Of a stretch of DNA of 64,000 nucleotides, positions 52,292-61,309 are shown in pieces. Made by a program: the position numbers and the translations under genes. This DNA is from Mycobacterium sp. URHB0044. Its GTDB lineage: Bacteria; Actinomycetota; Actinomycetes; Mycobacteriales; Mycobacteriaceae. The stretch covers positions 186,001-250,000 of the forward strand of contig NZ_JIAW01000002.1 in the NCBI RefSeq assembly GCF_000620625.1. The letters are read 5' to 3'. Numbering within the stretch: position 1 is the first letter of the stretch; each line of letters begins with the position of its first letter. The notes under the pieces are model-generated. The model saw only the letters and a list, made by a program, of their open reading frames with translations, made no database searches and was not told the DNA's origin.

Positions 52292-52318
52292 CCCAACCAT
52301 CCGGTTGGGTGGTATAAG
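52292..52318 (+). promoter_or_regulatory. Inverted repeat beside a -10 element upstream of fadE20
   Basis: CCCAACC (52292-52298), ATCC, GGTTGGG (52303-52309), followed by TATAAG (52313-52318). The perfect 7-bp arms occupy the spacer of the putative promoter, a typical repressor site. It lies in the 117-base divergent region and could control either gene. Confidence 0.5.
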
Positions 52319-52368
52319 CTCGGGCCCAATTCTTCGTCACATCCCACTCCCGATCTCGGAGGTCATCC

Positions 52369-53538
52369 ATGGGTTCGTCCAGCCAGGTAGTCAAGTACGA
52401 CCGCACCCTCTTCGAGCCCGAGCACGATCTGTTCCGCGAGTCGTATCGCGCATTCCTCGACCGCCACGTCGCGCCGTTCCACGAGCAGTGGGAGAAGGAC
52501 AAGATCGTCGATCGCGGCGTGTGGCTCGAGGCCGGCAAGCAGGGCTTTCTCGGCATGGCGGTGCCCGAGGAGTACGGCGGCGGCGGCAATCCCGACTTCC
52601 GCTACAACGTCGTCATCACCGAGGAGACCACGGCAGGCCGGTATAGCGGCCTGGGCTTCACGCTGCAGAACGACGTCATCGCGCCCTACCTCCTGCGCCT
52701 GGCCACCGACGAACAGAAGCAGCGTTGGTTGCCGGGGTTCTGTTCGGGTGAATTGATCACGGCGATCGCAATGACCGAACCCGGCACCGGCAGCGACCTG
52801 CAGGGCATCAAGGCCCGTGCGGTCAAGCACGACGACCACTACGTGCTCAACGGATCCAAGACGTTCATCACCAACGGGATCCACGCCGACCTGGTCATCG
52901 TCGTTGCGTGCACCGACCCGGACAAGGGCGCGCAGGGCTTCTCGCTGCTGGTCGTCGAGCGGGGCATGGAGGGGTTCGAGCGCGGCCGCCATCTGGAGAA
53001 GATCGGGCTGGACGCGCAGGACACCGCCGAGCTGTCCTTCACCGACGTGAAGGTGCCCGCCGAAAACCTCCTCGGCGAGGAGGGCCTCGGGTTCTTCTAC
53101 CTGATGCAGAACCTGCCCCAGGAACGGATCAGCATCGCCGTCATGGCGGCCGCGGCCATGGAAGAAGTTCTGGCCTCGACGTTGCAATACACCAAGGAGC
53201 GCAAGGCGTTCGGCAAGCCGATCGGCAGCTTCCAGAACACCCGCTTCACGCTGGCCGAGCTGTCCACCGAGGCCACCACGGTGCGGATCATGGTCGACGA
53301 GTTCCTCCGCCTGCATCTCGAGGAGAAGCTGTCCGTCGAGCAGGCGGCAATGGCGAAGTGGTACTCCACCGAGGCGCAGGTCCGATTGGTCGATCGCTGC
53401 CTGCAGCTGCACGGTGGATACGGCTACATGCGCGAATATCCGGTCGCCAAGGCGTTCCTGGACTCGCGGATTCAGACCATCTACGGCGGCACCACGGAGA
53501 TCATGAAGGAGATCATCGGCCGCAGCCTCGGCGTCTAG
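52369..53538 (+). CDS. fadE20: Acyl-CoA dehydrogenase FadE20
   Basis: 389-residue flavoprotein that introduces the alpha,beta double bond in acyl-CoA. Marks are MTEPGTGSDLQGI, the FAD-binding HGGYGYMREYPVAK region and YGGTTEIMKEIIGR, where the catalytic Glu resides. It follows GGAGGTC at a good distance. Orthologue of M. tuberculosis Rv2724c by order and similarity. Chain length specificity cannot be told. Confidence 0.93.
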   Translation: MGSSSQVVKYDRTLFEPEHDLFRESYRAFLDRHVAPFHEQWEKDKIVDRGVWLEAGKQGFLGMAVPEEYGGGGNPDFRYNVVITEETTAGRYSGLGFTLQNDVIAPYLLRLATDEQKQRWLPGFCSGELITAIAMTEPGTGSDLQGIKARAVKHDDHYVLNGSKTFITNGIHADLVIVVACTDPDKGAQGFSLLVVERGMEGFERGRHLEKIGLDAQDTAELSFTDVKVPAENLLGEEGLGFFYLMQNLPQERISIAVMAAAAMEEVLASTLQYTKERKAFGKPIGSFQNTRFTLAELSTEATTVRIMVDEFLRLHLEEKLSVEQAAMAKWYSTEAQVRLVDRCLQLHGGYGYMREYPVAKAFLDSRIQTIYGGTTEIMKEIIGRSLGV

Positions 53539-53548
53539 CCCGCTTTGT

Positions 53549-53564
53549 GGAAACACGAGTTTCC
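53549..53564. terminator. Hairpin after fadE20
   Basis: GGAAAC (53549-53554), ACGA, GTTTCC (53559-53564): 6-bp stem with 4-base loop beginning 11 bases after the stop. Modest stability. Confidence 0.4.
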
Positions 53565-53687
53565 CGGGTTGCCCGCGCGACACAGTCCCGCGACCGGTTG
53601 GATATCCCTCAAGATGGACGTCGTCTGACGCACAGTTGACGGGCGCGATACTTACTGGGGACTTGTGCCGGATCGGGGTGAAGACGG

Positions 53688-55631
53688 ATGAGCGGGCTAC
53701 GAACCGTGTTGGGGACGGTTGCGAGGCGCGCGGGCGTGGCGCTTGCCATGGCCGCCGCCGTCGTACTGCTCGCTCCCATCGCCGCGGCGACGCCGGAGAG
53801 CGATGCCGACGCCGCGATCAATGGCGCGTGGGAGGCCGGCGGGGGAGCCACCGGCCCGCTCGGGCCGAAGGACGGCGGCGTTTACCCCGTCGGCGCTGGA
53901 TTCGGACAGAACTTCGCAGGCGGCAAGGTGTTCTTCACCCCGGACACCGGCGCGCACATCATGCAGGGGGCGATCCTCGACAAGTACATGTCGCTGGGCG
54001 GGCCCGCCGACGGCGATCTGGGCTTCCCCAACATCGACGAGGGCGGGGGCAAGGCCCCGAACAGTCGGAACACCACGTTCAGCGCCGCCGACAACCCGGT
54101 GATCTTCTGGACGCCCGACACCGGTGCGCGCGTCGTTCGTGGCGCCATCAACGCGGCATGGGACAAACTCGGCGGATCGGCGGGAGTGCTCGGCGTACCG
54201 ACCGAGGACGAGGTGTACAGCGGCGACGTCGTTTCGCAGAACTTCTCCGGCGGCCAGGTGTCGTGGAACTCGAAGACCAAGGCGTTCACCACGACACCGC
54301 CCGAGCTCGCCGATCAACTTGCGGGCCTGGCCATTCCGGGCGACGCGACCTCGGCCATCAACGCGGCACGCCGGGCCGCCGGGGGCCCGCTGGGTCCGCT
54401 GGGCGCCGCGGAAGGGCCGCCGAGCGAGGTCGGCGCCGACGGACTGACGCAGACCTTCGCCGGCGGCAAGATCTTCTACAGCCCCGCGACCGGCGCCAGC
54501 GTGGTCACCGGCCAGGTCCTCGCCAAGTACGAGAGCGTCGGCGGTCCGGGCGGCGACCTCGGCTTCCCCACGGGCAGTGAGTCCGACGGTGGTTTGGCGC
54601 CGATGAGTCGCATCGCCACGTTCTCCGCGGCCGATCAACCGGTGATCTTCTGGACGCCCGATTTCGGCGCCGTCATCGTGCGCGGTGCGATGAATGCGGC
54701 GTGGGCCAAGCTCGGGGGAGCGACGGGCGAACTCGGCGCGCCGACCGCCGACCAGACCGAGAACGGCGATGTCGTCACGCAGAAGTTCAGTGGCGGCGCC
54801 ATCTCCTGGAACAAGTCGACCAAGGCGTTCAGCACCGAACCGCCGGCTCTCGCCTCGGCGCTCTCGGGTCTGGAAGTGCCCGGACTGAGTGCGCCGGAGG
54901 CGCCGCCCGCTGCGCAGGCATCGAGCGAGGACGGCGGCAAGTGGTACTCGAACCTGCAGTGGTGGTGGCTGGCGGCGATCATCCCGGTCGTGCTGCTGGT
55001 GGCGGCGGTCGCGACGGCGGTGGTGTTGCACGGCCGGCGGGGCGATGACCGGGCGCCGCTGAACCAGTTCGACGACCACGACGACGGGGTCTTCGAATCC
55101 GGACCGATGCCGTTGGCCGACCGGGGTGCCGGCGACGCGTTCGCACCGCCGAATGCGTGGATGTCGGCAGGCGACGTTCACCCCGATCATGATGATCACG
55201 ACGGGGACGACGAACCCACTCGGGCGACCGCTGCGTTGCCCGAAGGCTTCCCCGACGACCAGGACTCGATCGACACCGCGCCGACGCGCATCGAGGAGGC
55301 GCACGCCGAGGCGTTCGCCGCCGCGACGGGTCCTGCGCCCGAGGTGGATTCCGAACCGGACCAAGAACCCGACCCTGAACCCGAGCCCCCGAGTGGCCCG
55401 CCCAGTGGTCGGCACGCCGCGATCGTCATCGAGGAGCCGGCGCCCGCACAGACGGCATTTCGGTTGGCGCACGGCGATCCGTATCACGCACCTGACGGAT
55501 ATCCGGTCAAGGCCGACACCACGACCGGCCTCTACTGGCTGCCGGGGAACGGCCGCTACGACGAGGCGCGCGCCGAAATCTGGTTTGCCAGCGAGGAATT
55601 CGCGTTGACGAACGGCTTCGTCAAGGGTTGA
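53688..55631 (+). CDS. LGFP-repeat membrane protein with C-terminal sunset-type domain
   Basis: 647 residues. A signal peptide (cleavage near ATPESDAD, residue about 36) is followed by about six LGFP-type repeats of roughly 50-55 residues (LGGPADGDLGFP, LGGSAGVLGVP, VGGPGGDLGFP, LGGATGELGAP and weaker copies); LGFP repeats bind the cell wall. A membrane helix (about 425-447, WWWLAAIIPVVLLVAAVATAV) separates them from a very acidic cytosolic tail that ends in a small domain with DGYPVKADTTTGLYW and AEIWFASEEFA, like the mycobacterial sunset domain. M. tuberculosis Rv2721c is the counterpart. It could link wall and cytoplasm. Confidence 0.85.
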   Translation: MSGLRTVLGTVARRAGVALAMAAAVVLLAPIAAATPESDADAAINGAWEAGGGATGPLGPKDGGVYPVGAGFGQNFAGGKVFFTPDTGAHIMQGAILDKYMSLGGPADGDLGFPNIDEGGGKAPNSRNTTFSAADNPVIFWTPDTGARVVRGAINAAWDKLGGSAGVLGVPTEDEVYSGDVVSQNFSGGQVSWNSKTKAFTTTPPELADQLAGLAIPGDATSAINAARRAAGGPLGPLGAAEGPPSEVGADGLTQTFAGGKIFYSPATGASVVTGQVLAKYESVGGPGGDLGFPTGSESDGGLAPMSRIATFSAADQPVIFWTPDFGAVIVRGAMNAAWAKLGGATGELGAPTADQTENGDVVTQKFSGGAISWNKSTKAFSTEPPALASALSGLEVPGLSAPEAPPAAQASSEDGGKWYSNLQWWWLAAIIPVVLLVAAVATAVVLHGRRGDDRAPLNQFDDHDDGVFESGPMPLADRGAGDAFAPPNAWMSAGDVHPDHDDHDGDDEPTRATAALPEGFPDDQDSIDTAPTRIEEAHAEAFAAATGPAPEVDSEPDQEPDPEPEPPSGPPSGRHAAIVIEEPAPAQTAFRLAHGDPYHAPDGYPVKADTTTGLYWLPGNGRYDEARAEIWFASEEFALTNGFVKG

Positions 55632-55644
55632 GCAGGCCGAGCCG

Positions 55645-56313
55645 TCAGACCTTGCGGATGACGGTGACGACCTTGCCCAGGATGGCGGCTTCGTTGCCGG
55701 GGATGGGATCGAACGCCGGGTTGTGTGGCATCAGCCAGACCTGACCGCGGGTGCGCTTGAAGGTCTTCACCGTCGCCTCGCCGTCGATCATCGCCGCGAC
55801 GATGTCGCCGTTTTCCGCGACGTTCTGTTGACGGATGACCACCCAGTCGCCGTCGCAGATGGCGGCATCCACCATCGACTCGCCGACGACCTTGAGCAGG
55901 AACAGCGAGCCCTCGCCGACGAGTTCACGCGGCAGCGGAAACACGTCCTCGACGGCCTGCTCGGCCAGGATCGGTCCGCCGGCCGCGATGCGTCCCAGAA
56001 CGGGTACGAACGTCGGTACGGGTAGGGCATCGGAGCCGTCGACGTCGGTGGTCACGGTGGCCGCGGCGACATCGTCGGCGCTGCGCACGTCGACCGCGCG
56101 CGGGCGGTTGGCGTCCCGCCGCAGATAGCCCTTGCGCTCGAGCGTGCGCAGCTGATGGGCGACCGACGAGGTGGACGTCAGCCCCACGGCGTCACCGATC
56201 TCGCGGATGCTCGGCGGATATCCCCTGGTGGTCACCGAGGAGCGGATGACCTCGAGGATGGTGCGTTGACGCTCGGTGAGGGCGGTGTCCCGGCTGTCGC
56301 TGCTGTCACTCAT
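55645..56313 (-). CDS. lexA: SOS repressor LexA
   Basis: 222-residue repressor. Winged-helix DNA-binding domain at about 10-72 ([25 protein letters not shown]). Self-cleavage site Ala111-Gly112 in GRIAAGGPI; catalytic Ser146 in GESMVDA and Lys183 in ATVKTFK. Start [10 protein letters not shown] at 56313 fits a leaderless promoter whose -35 is covered by an SOS box, so it is autoregulated. Cleaved by RecA-ssDNA, encoded at 32388. Confidence 0.97.
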   Translation of the reverse strand: MSDSSDSRDTALTERQRTILEVIRSSVTTRGYPPSIREIGDAVGLTSTSSVAHQLRTLERKGYLRRDANRPRAVDVRSADDVAAATVTTDVDGSDALPVPTFVPVLGRIAAGGPILAEQAVEDVFPLPRELVGEGSLFLLKVVGESMVDAAICDGDWVVIRQQNVAENGDIVAAMIDGEATVKTFKRTRGQVWLMPHNPAFDPIPGNEAAILGKVVTVIRKV

Positions 56314-56320
56314 GGCGCCG

Positions 56321-56361
56321 AATGTAGTCGCCCTCGGCGCGATAATCAAACATGTGTTCGA
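56321..56361 (-). promoter_or_regulatory. lexA promoter with SOS box
   Basis: Minus-strand TTGATT (56349-56344), 17 bases, TACATT (56326-56321), then seven bases to the lexA ATG. The SOS box TCAAAC-ATGT-GTTCGA (56346-56361) overlaps the -35, giving negative autoregulation. Confidence 0.85.
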
Positions 56362-56427
56362 GGCGTGTCGCAGCGCGTCGGCTCGGACCGGGACTTGTCG
56401 GTGCCCCCCGTTATCGTTTGCAACAGT

Positions 56428-56443
56428 TCGATCACATGTTCTA
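56428..56443 (+). promoter_or_regulatory. Second, weaker SOS box before the Rv2719c-like gene
   Basis: TCGATC-ACAT-GTTCTA differs from TCGAAC-N4-GTTCGA at two positions. It is on the side of the divergent, damage-inducible gene and fits LexA control of it. Several further TCGAAC half-sites follow up to 56505. Confidence 0.5.
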
Positions 56444-56524
56444 GTCATCGAACACCTGAGCGATTATGGTTTCGAACACAAGAGCGAACACACGCACCAT
56501 CGAACACACCGAAAGGCCCCGCAG

Positions 56525-56965
56525 ATGACCATCATCACCCGCGAGAATCCCACCGATGTCGTCGTCCGGCCCGCTCGACCCGCCGCGCAGCGTCGGCCAC
56601 GGTCCAGCCGCCCGGCCGGGGCGCCGCTGCGCTACCACGGCACGGGCGTGCTCATGTCGCGCGCATCGCATCGCCGCAAGCCCATCACGCCGTTGACCAC
56701 CGTGCTGCTCGCGCTGGTGGCCGCCGGGATCACGGTGTGGCTGGGTCTGGTGGCCCAATTGGGCGCCCCTGCCGAGTCGACTGAGCAGGTACCCAGTCGT
56801 CTGGCGGTGGTCCAGGTGCAGACGGGAGAGTCGCTACAGCAACTCGCGCAGCGCGTGGCGCCCGATGCGCCGGTCGGTTCGGTGGTCGACCAGATCCGCC
56901 AACTGAACGCGCTCGACTCGGCCGCGGTGGACGCCGGGCAGACACTGATCGCGCCCGTCGGATGA
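56525..56965 (+). CDS. Rv2719c/ChiZ-like LysM membrane protein, SOS-linked
   Basis: 146 residues: a basic, disordered N-terminus ([22 protein letters not shown]...), one membrane helix (about 62-85) and an extracytoplasmic LysM domain ([27 protein letters not shown]...). It matches M. tuberculosis Rv2719c (ChiZ), a DNA-damage-inducible protein that slows division and associates with FtsI/FtsQ. The start is an ATG after AGGCCCCGCAG. Divergent from lexA with SOS boxes between. Confidence 0.88.
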   Translation: MTIITRENPTDVVVRPARPAAQRRPRSSRPAGAPLRYHGTGVLMSRASHRRKPITPLTTVLLALVAAGITVWLGLVAQLGAPAESTEQVPSRLAVVQVQTGESLQQLAQRVAPDAPVGSVVDQIRQLNALDSAAVDAGQTLIAPVG

Positions 56966-57061
56966 GCGGGCCCGGTGCGGGATCAAACTCGCTGCCGTGC
57001 AACGGTACGCTCGTACTCGACCGAGGTGCTCGGGCTTGTCGACGGCGGCGAAGGAGCGGTG

Positions 57062-57523
57062 ATGCACTGTCCGTTCTGCCGTCACCCCGACTCGCGGGTG
57101 GTCGATTCCCGCGAGGCCGATGAAGGTCAGGCGATTCGGCGTCGCCGGTCGTGCCCGGAGTGCGGCCGTCGATTCACCACCGTGGAGACCGCCGTGCTCG
57201 CCGTCGTGAAGCGCAGTGGCGTCACCGAGCCGTTCAGCCGCGAGAAGGTCATCCGCGGTGTGCGGCGCGCGTGTCAGGGGCGCCAAGTCGACGACGACGC
57301 CCTGAACCTGCTGGCGCAACAGGTGGAGGACGCCGTTCGCGCGGCCGGATCACCCGAAGTGCCCAGTAACGAGGTCGGCCTTGCCATCCTGGGCCCGTTG
57401 CGCGACCTCGACGAGGTCGCCTATCTCCGGTTCGCCTCGGTGTACCGCTCGTTTTCCTCGGCCGACGACTTCGAGCGTGAGATCGAGGCGCTGCGGGCGC
57501 ATCGCGGCGTGGCGTCGAGCTGA
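57062..57523 (+). CDS. nrdR: Ribonucleotide-reductase repressor NrdR
   Basis: 153 residues. N-terminal zinc ribbon MHCPFC and CPECGRRF, followed by an ATP-cone (about 48-135, [18 protein letters not shown]). It represses nrd operons when bound to dATP/ATP. ATG 57062 with GAAGGAG upstream. The orthologue is Rv2718c, and it is close to lexA as in other actinobacteria. Confidence 0.96.
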   Translation: MHCPFCRHPDSRVVDSREADEGQAIRRRRSCPECGRRFTTVETAVLAVVKRSGVTEPFSREKVIRGVRRACQGRQVDDDALNLLAQQVEDAVRAAGSPEVPSNEVGLAILGPLRDLDEVAYLRFASVYRSFSSADDFEREIEALRAHRGVASS

Positions 57524-57536
57524 CGTCCGACGTCAG
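57520..57536. terminator. Palindrome between nrdR and the PhzF-like gene
   Basis: CTGACGTC-C-GACGTCAG spans both convergent stop codons; a 6-bp stem with 5-base loop can form. It resembles the hairpins at the other convergent ends in this window. Confidence 0.45.
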
Positions 57537-58231
57537 TCGATTTGTCTGACCCCGTCGTCGACCACGCGCCCGGCCACCTTGACCCAGCCCTCCGGGCTCC
57601 AGACGGTGCGGATGTGTGAGCCCTTGCCCTGCGTGATCGACAGATCGCGGCTCAGGTGGTCGGTGATGCGCACGGCCGCCGCGCCGGTGGCCTCGTCTTC
57701 GAGAATGCCGAGGTGGCTGGCGAACATCCTGGCCCGAATGGTGCCCTCGCCCTTGTCGATCCACGCCCACAGGTAGTGCTCGACGTCGTCGCTGTAGTCC
57801 TCGGGATCCGCTTCCAGGACCTCGTCGACCGAGCTCAGATCGTAGATCGAGAAGTCCGGCGCCCAGTCGGAGCGGGCGCTGATCACGGTGAACTCCCCGT
57901 CGGGTTCCGACTGGTACTCCACCTGCACGACGCCGGCGGGCACCTGCAACGTCTTGATCGGCGTTCCACGCTGTTTCAACCACCACGCCGCCCCCACCGT
58001 CGGGTGTCCGGCGAACGGCAACTCGGCCGCGGGCGTGAAGATGTGCGCAACGGCGGTGTTGGCGCCGGATTTTGGTAATGCGACGTAGATGGTCTCGCTG
58101 TAACCAAGCTCCGTGGCGATGCGTTGCCGATCGCCGGGATTCACCTGGCTGGCGTCGACGACGCCGAGGGGATTGCCGAAATTGCCGTCCGCGTCGGTGA
58201 ATACGCGCAGCACGCTCACGTCGATGGCCAT
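57533..58231 (-). CDS. PhzF-family isomerase/epimerase-like protein
   Basis: 232 residues. PhzF-type fold related to diaminopimelate epimerase: opening [15 protein letters not shown], the catalytic Glu in GYSETIYV, the signature [15 protein letters not shown] and the C-terminal [12 protein letters not shown]. Shorter than PhzF (about 280). Corresponds to M. tuberculosis Rv2716; substrate not known and phenazines are not expected. Confidence 0.87.
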   Translation of the reverse strand: MAIDVSVLRVFTDADGNFGNPLGVVDASQVNPGDRQRIATELGYSETIYVALPKSGANTAVAHIFTPAAELPFAGHPTVGAAWWLKQRGTPIKTLQVPAGVVQVEYQSEPDGEFTVISARSDWAPDFSIYDLSSVDEVLEADPEDYSDDVEHYLWAWIDKGEGTIRARMFASHLGILEDEATGAAAVRITDHLSRDLSITQGKGSHIRTVWSPEGWVKVAGRVVDDGVRQID

Positions 58232-58277
58232 GTGCCCGATGCTACTTCGTCAGCGGGGCGGCGCGGTTGGCTGTCGG

Positions 58278-59300
58278 TCAGGTCGCGCTGCGCTCGTCGG
58301 CGCCCATCGCGTCGAGCACGGCCACTCGGGTGCCGACCGACCCGGTGATCGTGGCTTCTCTGATGCCGTTGCGGAGCAGGCTGCGCAGCATGTCCTGGTC
58401 GTACACCGCGGGCTCGGTCGAATCGATGAACTTCTCGACGACCTCGACGAAGCGGTCCGGGTCGTCGTGAAACGGGAAGTGACCCGAACCCTCGAAGACC
58501 TCGAGTAGCGATCCGGGCATGGCAGAGTGCGCCATCCGGGCATGGCTGACCGGGATCACCGAGTCGCGTGACCCCCAGATCAGTTGCACCGGAACAGATT
58601 CCGTCAAATAACATCGGTCGAGCATCGTCACCACCTGGCCACGCCAGTCCACCACTGCGCGCAGGGTGCGGGCGAACGCCGACGACGCGGTCGGCTCGGG
58701 AAGGTCGGCGAGGATGCGCAACACGTCGGGAAGATCGCGGCCGAGGCCGGTCGATCCGAACAAGGCGCCGCCGAGTCGCCCGACCACCTGCAGGGCGGGC
58801 AGCACCAGCGGTAGCCGCAGCAGCGCAAGTGCCTCGGTGCCCATCGGCAGCGATGCGACGCGCAGCGCGACGTTGACGTCCTTGGTCACGCCGCCGGCGC
58901 CGATGAGGATCAGCCGGTCCACCAGTTGCGGGAACTGGTAGGCGAATTGCATCGCAACCCCACCGCCCAGCGAGTGGCCGACGACGGTGACCCGCTCGAC
59001 GTCGAGCACGCTCAGCAGGTCACGCATTCCGTTGGCGTAGGCCGCAACCGAGTAGTCCGCGCGGGGCTTATCCGACCGGCCGTGGCCCAGCAGGTCGGGG
59101 GCGATGACGGTGAAGCGCTGCGCCAGCTTCGACTGCACCGTGCTCCACGTCGTGGAGTTGTCGCCGATGCCGTGGATCAGCAGGATCGCCGGCCCGGTGC
59201 CGGCCACCCGGAACGCACGCCGGTACCCGTGGATGGTGCGGTACTGCAGAGTTGGAGTGAGTTCACGCACGGTGCGCAGATTGGGCTTTCGCTCCGTCAT
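58278..59300 (-). CDS. Alpha/beta hydrolase, Rv2715-like
   Basis: 340 residues. Oxyanion HG in LIHGIGDNSTTW, nucleophile elbow VVGHSLGGG, acid Asp in IWGSRDSVIPV and base His in EGSGHFPFH. The fold is epoxide hydrolase/haloalkane dehalogenase/esterase-like without a distinguishing mark. ATG 59300. Order between the PhzF-like gene and PAC2 gene is conserved with M. tuberculosis Rv2715. Confidence 0.9.
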   Translation of the reverse strand: MTERKPNLRTVRELTPTLQYRTIHGYRRAFRVAGTGPAILLIHGIGDNSTTWSTVQSKLAQRFTVIAPDLLGHGRSDKPRADYSVAAYANGMRDLLSVLDVERVTVVGHSLGGGVAMQFAYQFPQLVDRLILIGAGGVTKDVNVALRVASLPMGTEALALLRLPLVLPALQVVGRLGGALFGSTGLGRDLPDVLRILADLPEPTASSAFARTLRAVVDWRGQVVTMLDRCYLTESVPVQLIWGSRDSVIPVSHARMAHSAMPGSLLEVFEGSGHFPFHDDPDRFVEVVEKFIDSTEPAVYDQDMLRSLLRNGIREATITGSVGTRVAVLDAMGADERSAT

Positions 59301-59351
59301 GATCGCCACTCCTTGCCAACATCATCGTCGGGCCCGGTCAGGGCGGTCAGG

Positions 59352-60335
59352 TCAAGAGCCTGCGGTGCCGCCGTCCCCGTCTCTGGGATCCTCGCCCGAT
59401 TGCTGGGCAAGGAACCGCTCGAACTCGGCACCGAGTTCATCACCGCTTGGGAGATCTTCGTCTCGCGCCAGCAACGACCGGTTCTCTTGAGCGGCAACGA
59501 ACGCATCGTACTGGCGCTCGAGGGCGGTCACCACTTGAGCGACTTCCGCGCTCGATTCGACCTGCTCGTTGATCTTGGTAAGCACCTCGGCGCCGGCCTC
59601 GCCCAGCGCCCCGAGCGGAATCTGCAAACTACCCGTCCTGGCGACCTCGGCGAGTAGCGCCTCCGCCGCCGCCGGATAGTCGGTCTGCGCCAGGTAGTGC
59701 GGCACGTGCACGGTGAATCCGACGGCCTCGTGGCCGTGCTGCGCCATCCGGTATTCCAGCAGGTTGGAGACGCTCGCGGGCACCTGAACCTCGCCGACCC
59801 ACGGCTGGTGCTCAGCGATGAGCTCCTTGTCGGTGGAGTGCGCGGTCATGGTGACGGGCCGCGTGTGCGGCACCGCCATCGGAATCGTGCCCAGCCCGAT
59901 GACCTGGCGGACGCCGAGCCGCTCGGCAAGCAGCCGCACCGCCGTGATGAAACGCTCCCACCGCAGATCCGGCTCCATGCCGGCGAGCAGCAGGAACGGC
60001 GTGCCGACGGTGTCGTGCAGCGCGTAGAGGTTCAGTTCCGGGTCGTCATAGTGCGTGAAGTGGTCGGTCTTGAACGTCATCAACGGCCGACGCGACCGGT
60101 AGTCCAGTAATTCGTCGATCGCGAAGGACGCCACCAACTCGGTGTCGAGGGTGTCCTTCAGGTGAGTTGCCGCCAGCTTGATCGCGTGACCGGCGTCGGA
60201 GAATCCCTCGAGTGCGTGTATCAGTACGGGGCCCCGCCCGTCCGCAGACGACAGCTGCGGCGCAGGGAACTCCAACTCGTACATCCCGGTCTGCTCCGGG
60301 TGGTACTGCTCAGGGCCTTCTGGGTGATCGGCCAT
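59352..60335 (-). CDS. PAC2-family protein
   Basis: 327 residues with the PAC2 (proteasome-assembly chaperone-like) alpha/beta fold: ALEGFSDAGHAIKLAATHL, LLLAGMEPDLRWERF and GLGTIPMAVPHTRP are characteristic. M. tuberculosis Rv2714 is the counterpart and has a solved trimeric fold, but no known substrate. The C-terminal coiled part ends in a Gly/Asp tail. ATG 60335 is preceded by AGGAGG. Confidence 0.88.
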   Translation of the reverse strand: MADHPEGPEQYHPEQTGMYELEFPAPQLSSADGRGPVLIHALEGFSDAGHAIKLAATHLKDTLDTELVASFAIDELLDYRSRRPLMTFKTDHFTHYDDPELNLYALHDTVGTPFLLLAGMEPDLRWERFITAVRLLAERLGVRQVIGLGTIPMAVPHTRPVTMTAHSTDKELIAEHQPWVGEVQVPASVSNLLEYRMAQHGHEAVGFTVHVPHYLAQTDYPAAAEALLAEVARTGSLQIPLGALGEAGAEVLTKINEQVESSAEVAQVVTALERQYDAFVAAQENRSLLARDEDLPSGDELGAEFERFLAQQSGEDPRDGDGGTAGS

Positions 60336-60354
60336 GCTGCTTCGCCTCCTTGGT

Positions 60355-60367
60355 GACACCTAGTGTC
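60355..60367. promoter_or_regulatory. GACAC-CTA-GTGTC inverted repeat upstream of the PAC2 gene
   Basis: Perfect 5-bp arms around CTA, 20 bases before the PAC2 start and within the divergent region to the protease gene. May be an operator; short enough to be chance. Confidence 0.25.
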
Positions 60368-60520
60368 GCGCACTTTGCAGTGATTGCCATCGCTGGCCCA
60401 CGCAAACAGTTCGAACAAGCGTCGTGTACCAGCTCATTCCGCCCGCGGCAGTGGCGGGGAGCTCAGGGACTGGGAATCGAACCCGCCGCGACACAGCGTC
60501 GTCGGGCAAGATCGGTGGTC

Positions 60521-61309
60521 ATGCGCGCCGCCCGGATCGTTCTGTTGACGGCCGTCGTGGCGTCGGGGGTCTGTTGTGCAGGCCCGGCGCCCACCACACC
60601 TGCCGCGGCCACGACGACGACCACGACCACCACGTCCTCGCTCGCGGCCGCGAAGGCGGTGCCCCCGCAGCCCCGGGTCGGGGCGGTGTTCATCGGCGGA
60701 CAATCCCTGCACGCCTGTTCCGCGGCGGTGCTCGATTCGACGGCAGGCGACCTGATTCTCACCGCGGCCCATTGCATGGCCGACGGCATCGATACGTACT
60801 TCGTGCCAGGATTCGCCGACACCGCCGCCGGCGCCGACTTCTTCCACGTGGACGCCGTCTACCTGGACCCGCGCTGGGTGACCGACCAGGATCCGGTCGC
60901 CGACTTCGCCATCGCCAGGGTCGGCCGCGACGGTGGCAGTTCGGTCGAAGCGCAGGCGGGCGGGGGATTCCGGCTGGGAACGGCGCCCAAGGCAGGTACC
61001 GACGTCACCGTGACGGGTTACCCGGTCGGGGAGGGCGGGCAGCCGATCGGCTGCACGACCCACACGTCGGCCACCGAGCGGGGGTTTCCGTCGCTGCCCT
61101 GCGGGGGTCTGGTCGATGGAACCAGTGGTTCACCGTGGGTGGTGGGCTCGGTGATCGCTGGCTTGACCGGGGGCCTGGACGGTGGCGGCTGTGAGGAGAA
61201 GGTGTCCTACTCGCCGCCGTTCGACGACGCCGTCGCGCGGCTGTTGGTCCGTGCCGAGGCGGGGGGACCGCCCGACGAGGCACCCACGGTCTTCGACGAC
61301 GACTGTTAA
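60521..61309 (+). CDS. Trypsin-like serine protease, predicted lipoprotein
   Basis: 262 residues. Signal peptide with a lipobox-like VASGVC, then a Thr-rich linker ([17 protein letters not shown]). Catalytic triad of the S1 family: His in ILTAAHC, Asp in DFAIARV, Ser in DGTSGSPWV. Start ATG 60521. Likely anchored outside the membrane. Overlaps the sthA stop by 4 bases at its 3' end. Not part of the conserved gene order I recall for M. tuberculosis. Confidence 0.85.
   Translation: MRAARIVLLTAVVASGVCCAGPAPTTPAAATTTTTTTTSSLAAAKAVPPQPRVGAVFIGGQSLHACSAAVLDSTAGDLILTAAHCMADGIDTYFVPGFADTAAGADFFHVDAVYLDPRWVTDQDPVADFAIARVGRDGGSSVEAQAGGGFRLGTAPKAGTDVTVTGYPVGEGGQPIGCTTHTSATERGFPSLPCGGLVDGTSGSPWVVGSVIAGLTGGLDGGGCEEKVSYSPPFDDAVARLLVRAEAGGPPDEAPTVFDDDC

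Noticed and set aside
53697..55487. 596-codon open frame antisense to the LGFP protein
   Set aside because: Arg/Gly/His-rich shadow of a repeat gene with biased codons; no ribosome site and no domain.
60463..60500. tRNA-like T-arm sequence (GGGAATCGAACCCGC) upstream of the serine protease gene
   Set aside because: The stem pairs at only three of five positions on the reverse strand, and no anticodon or acceptor arm can be built at the right distance.
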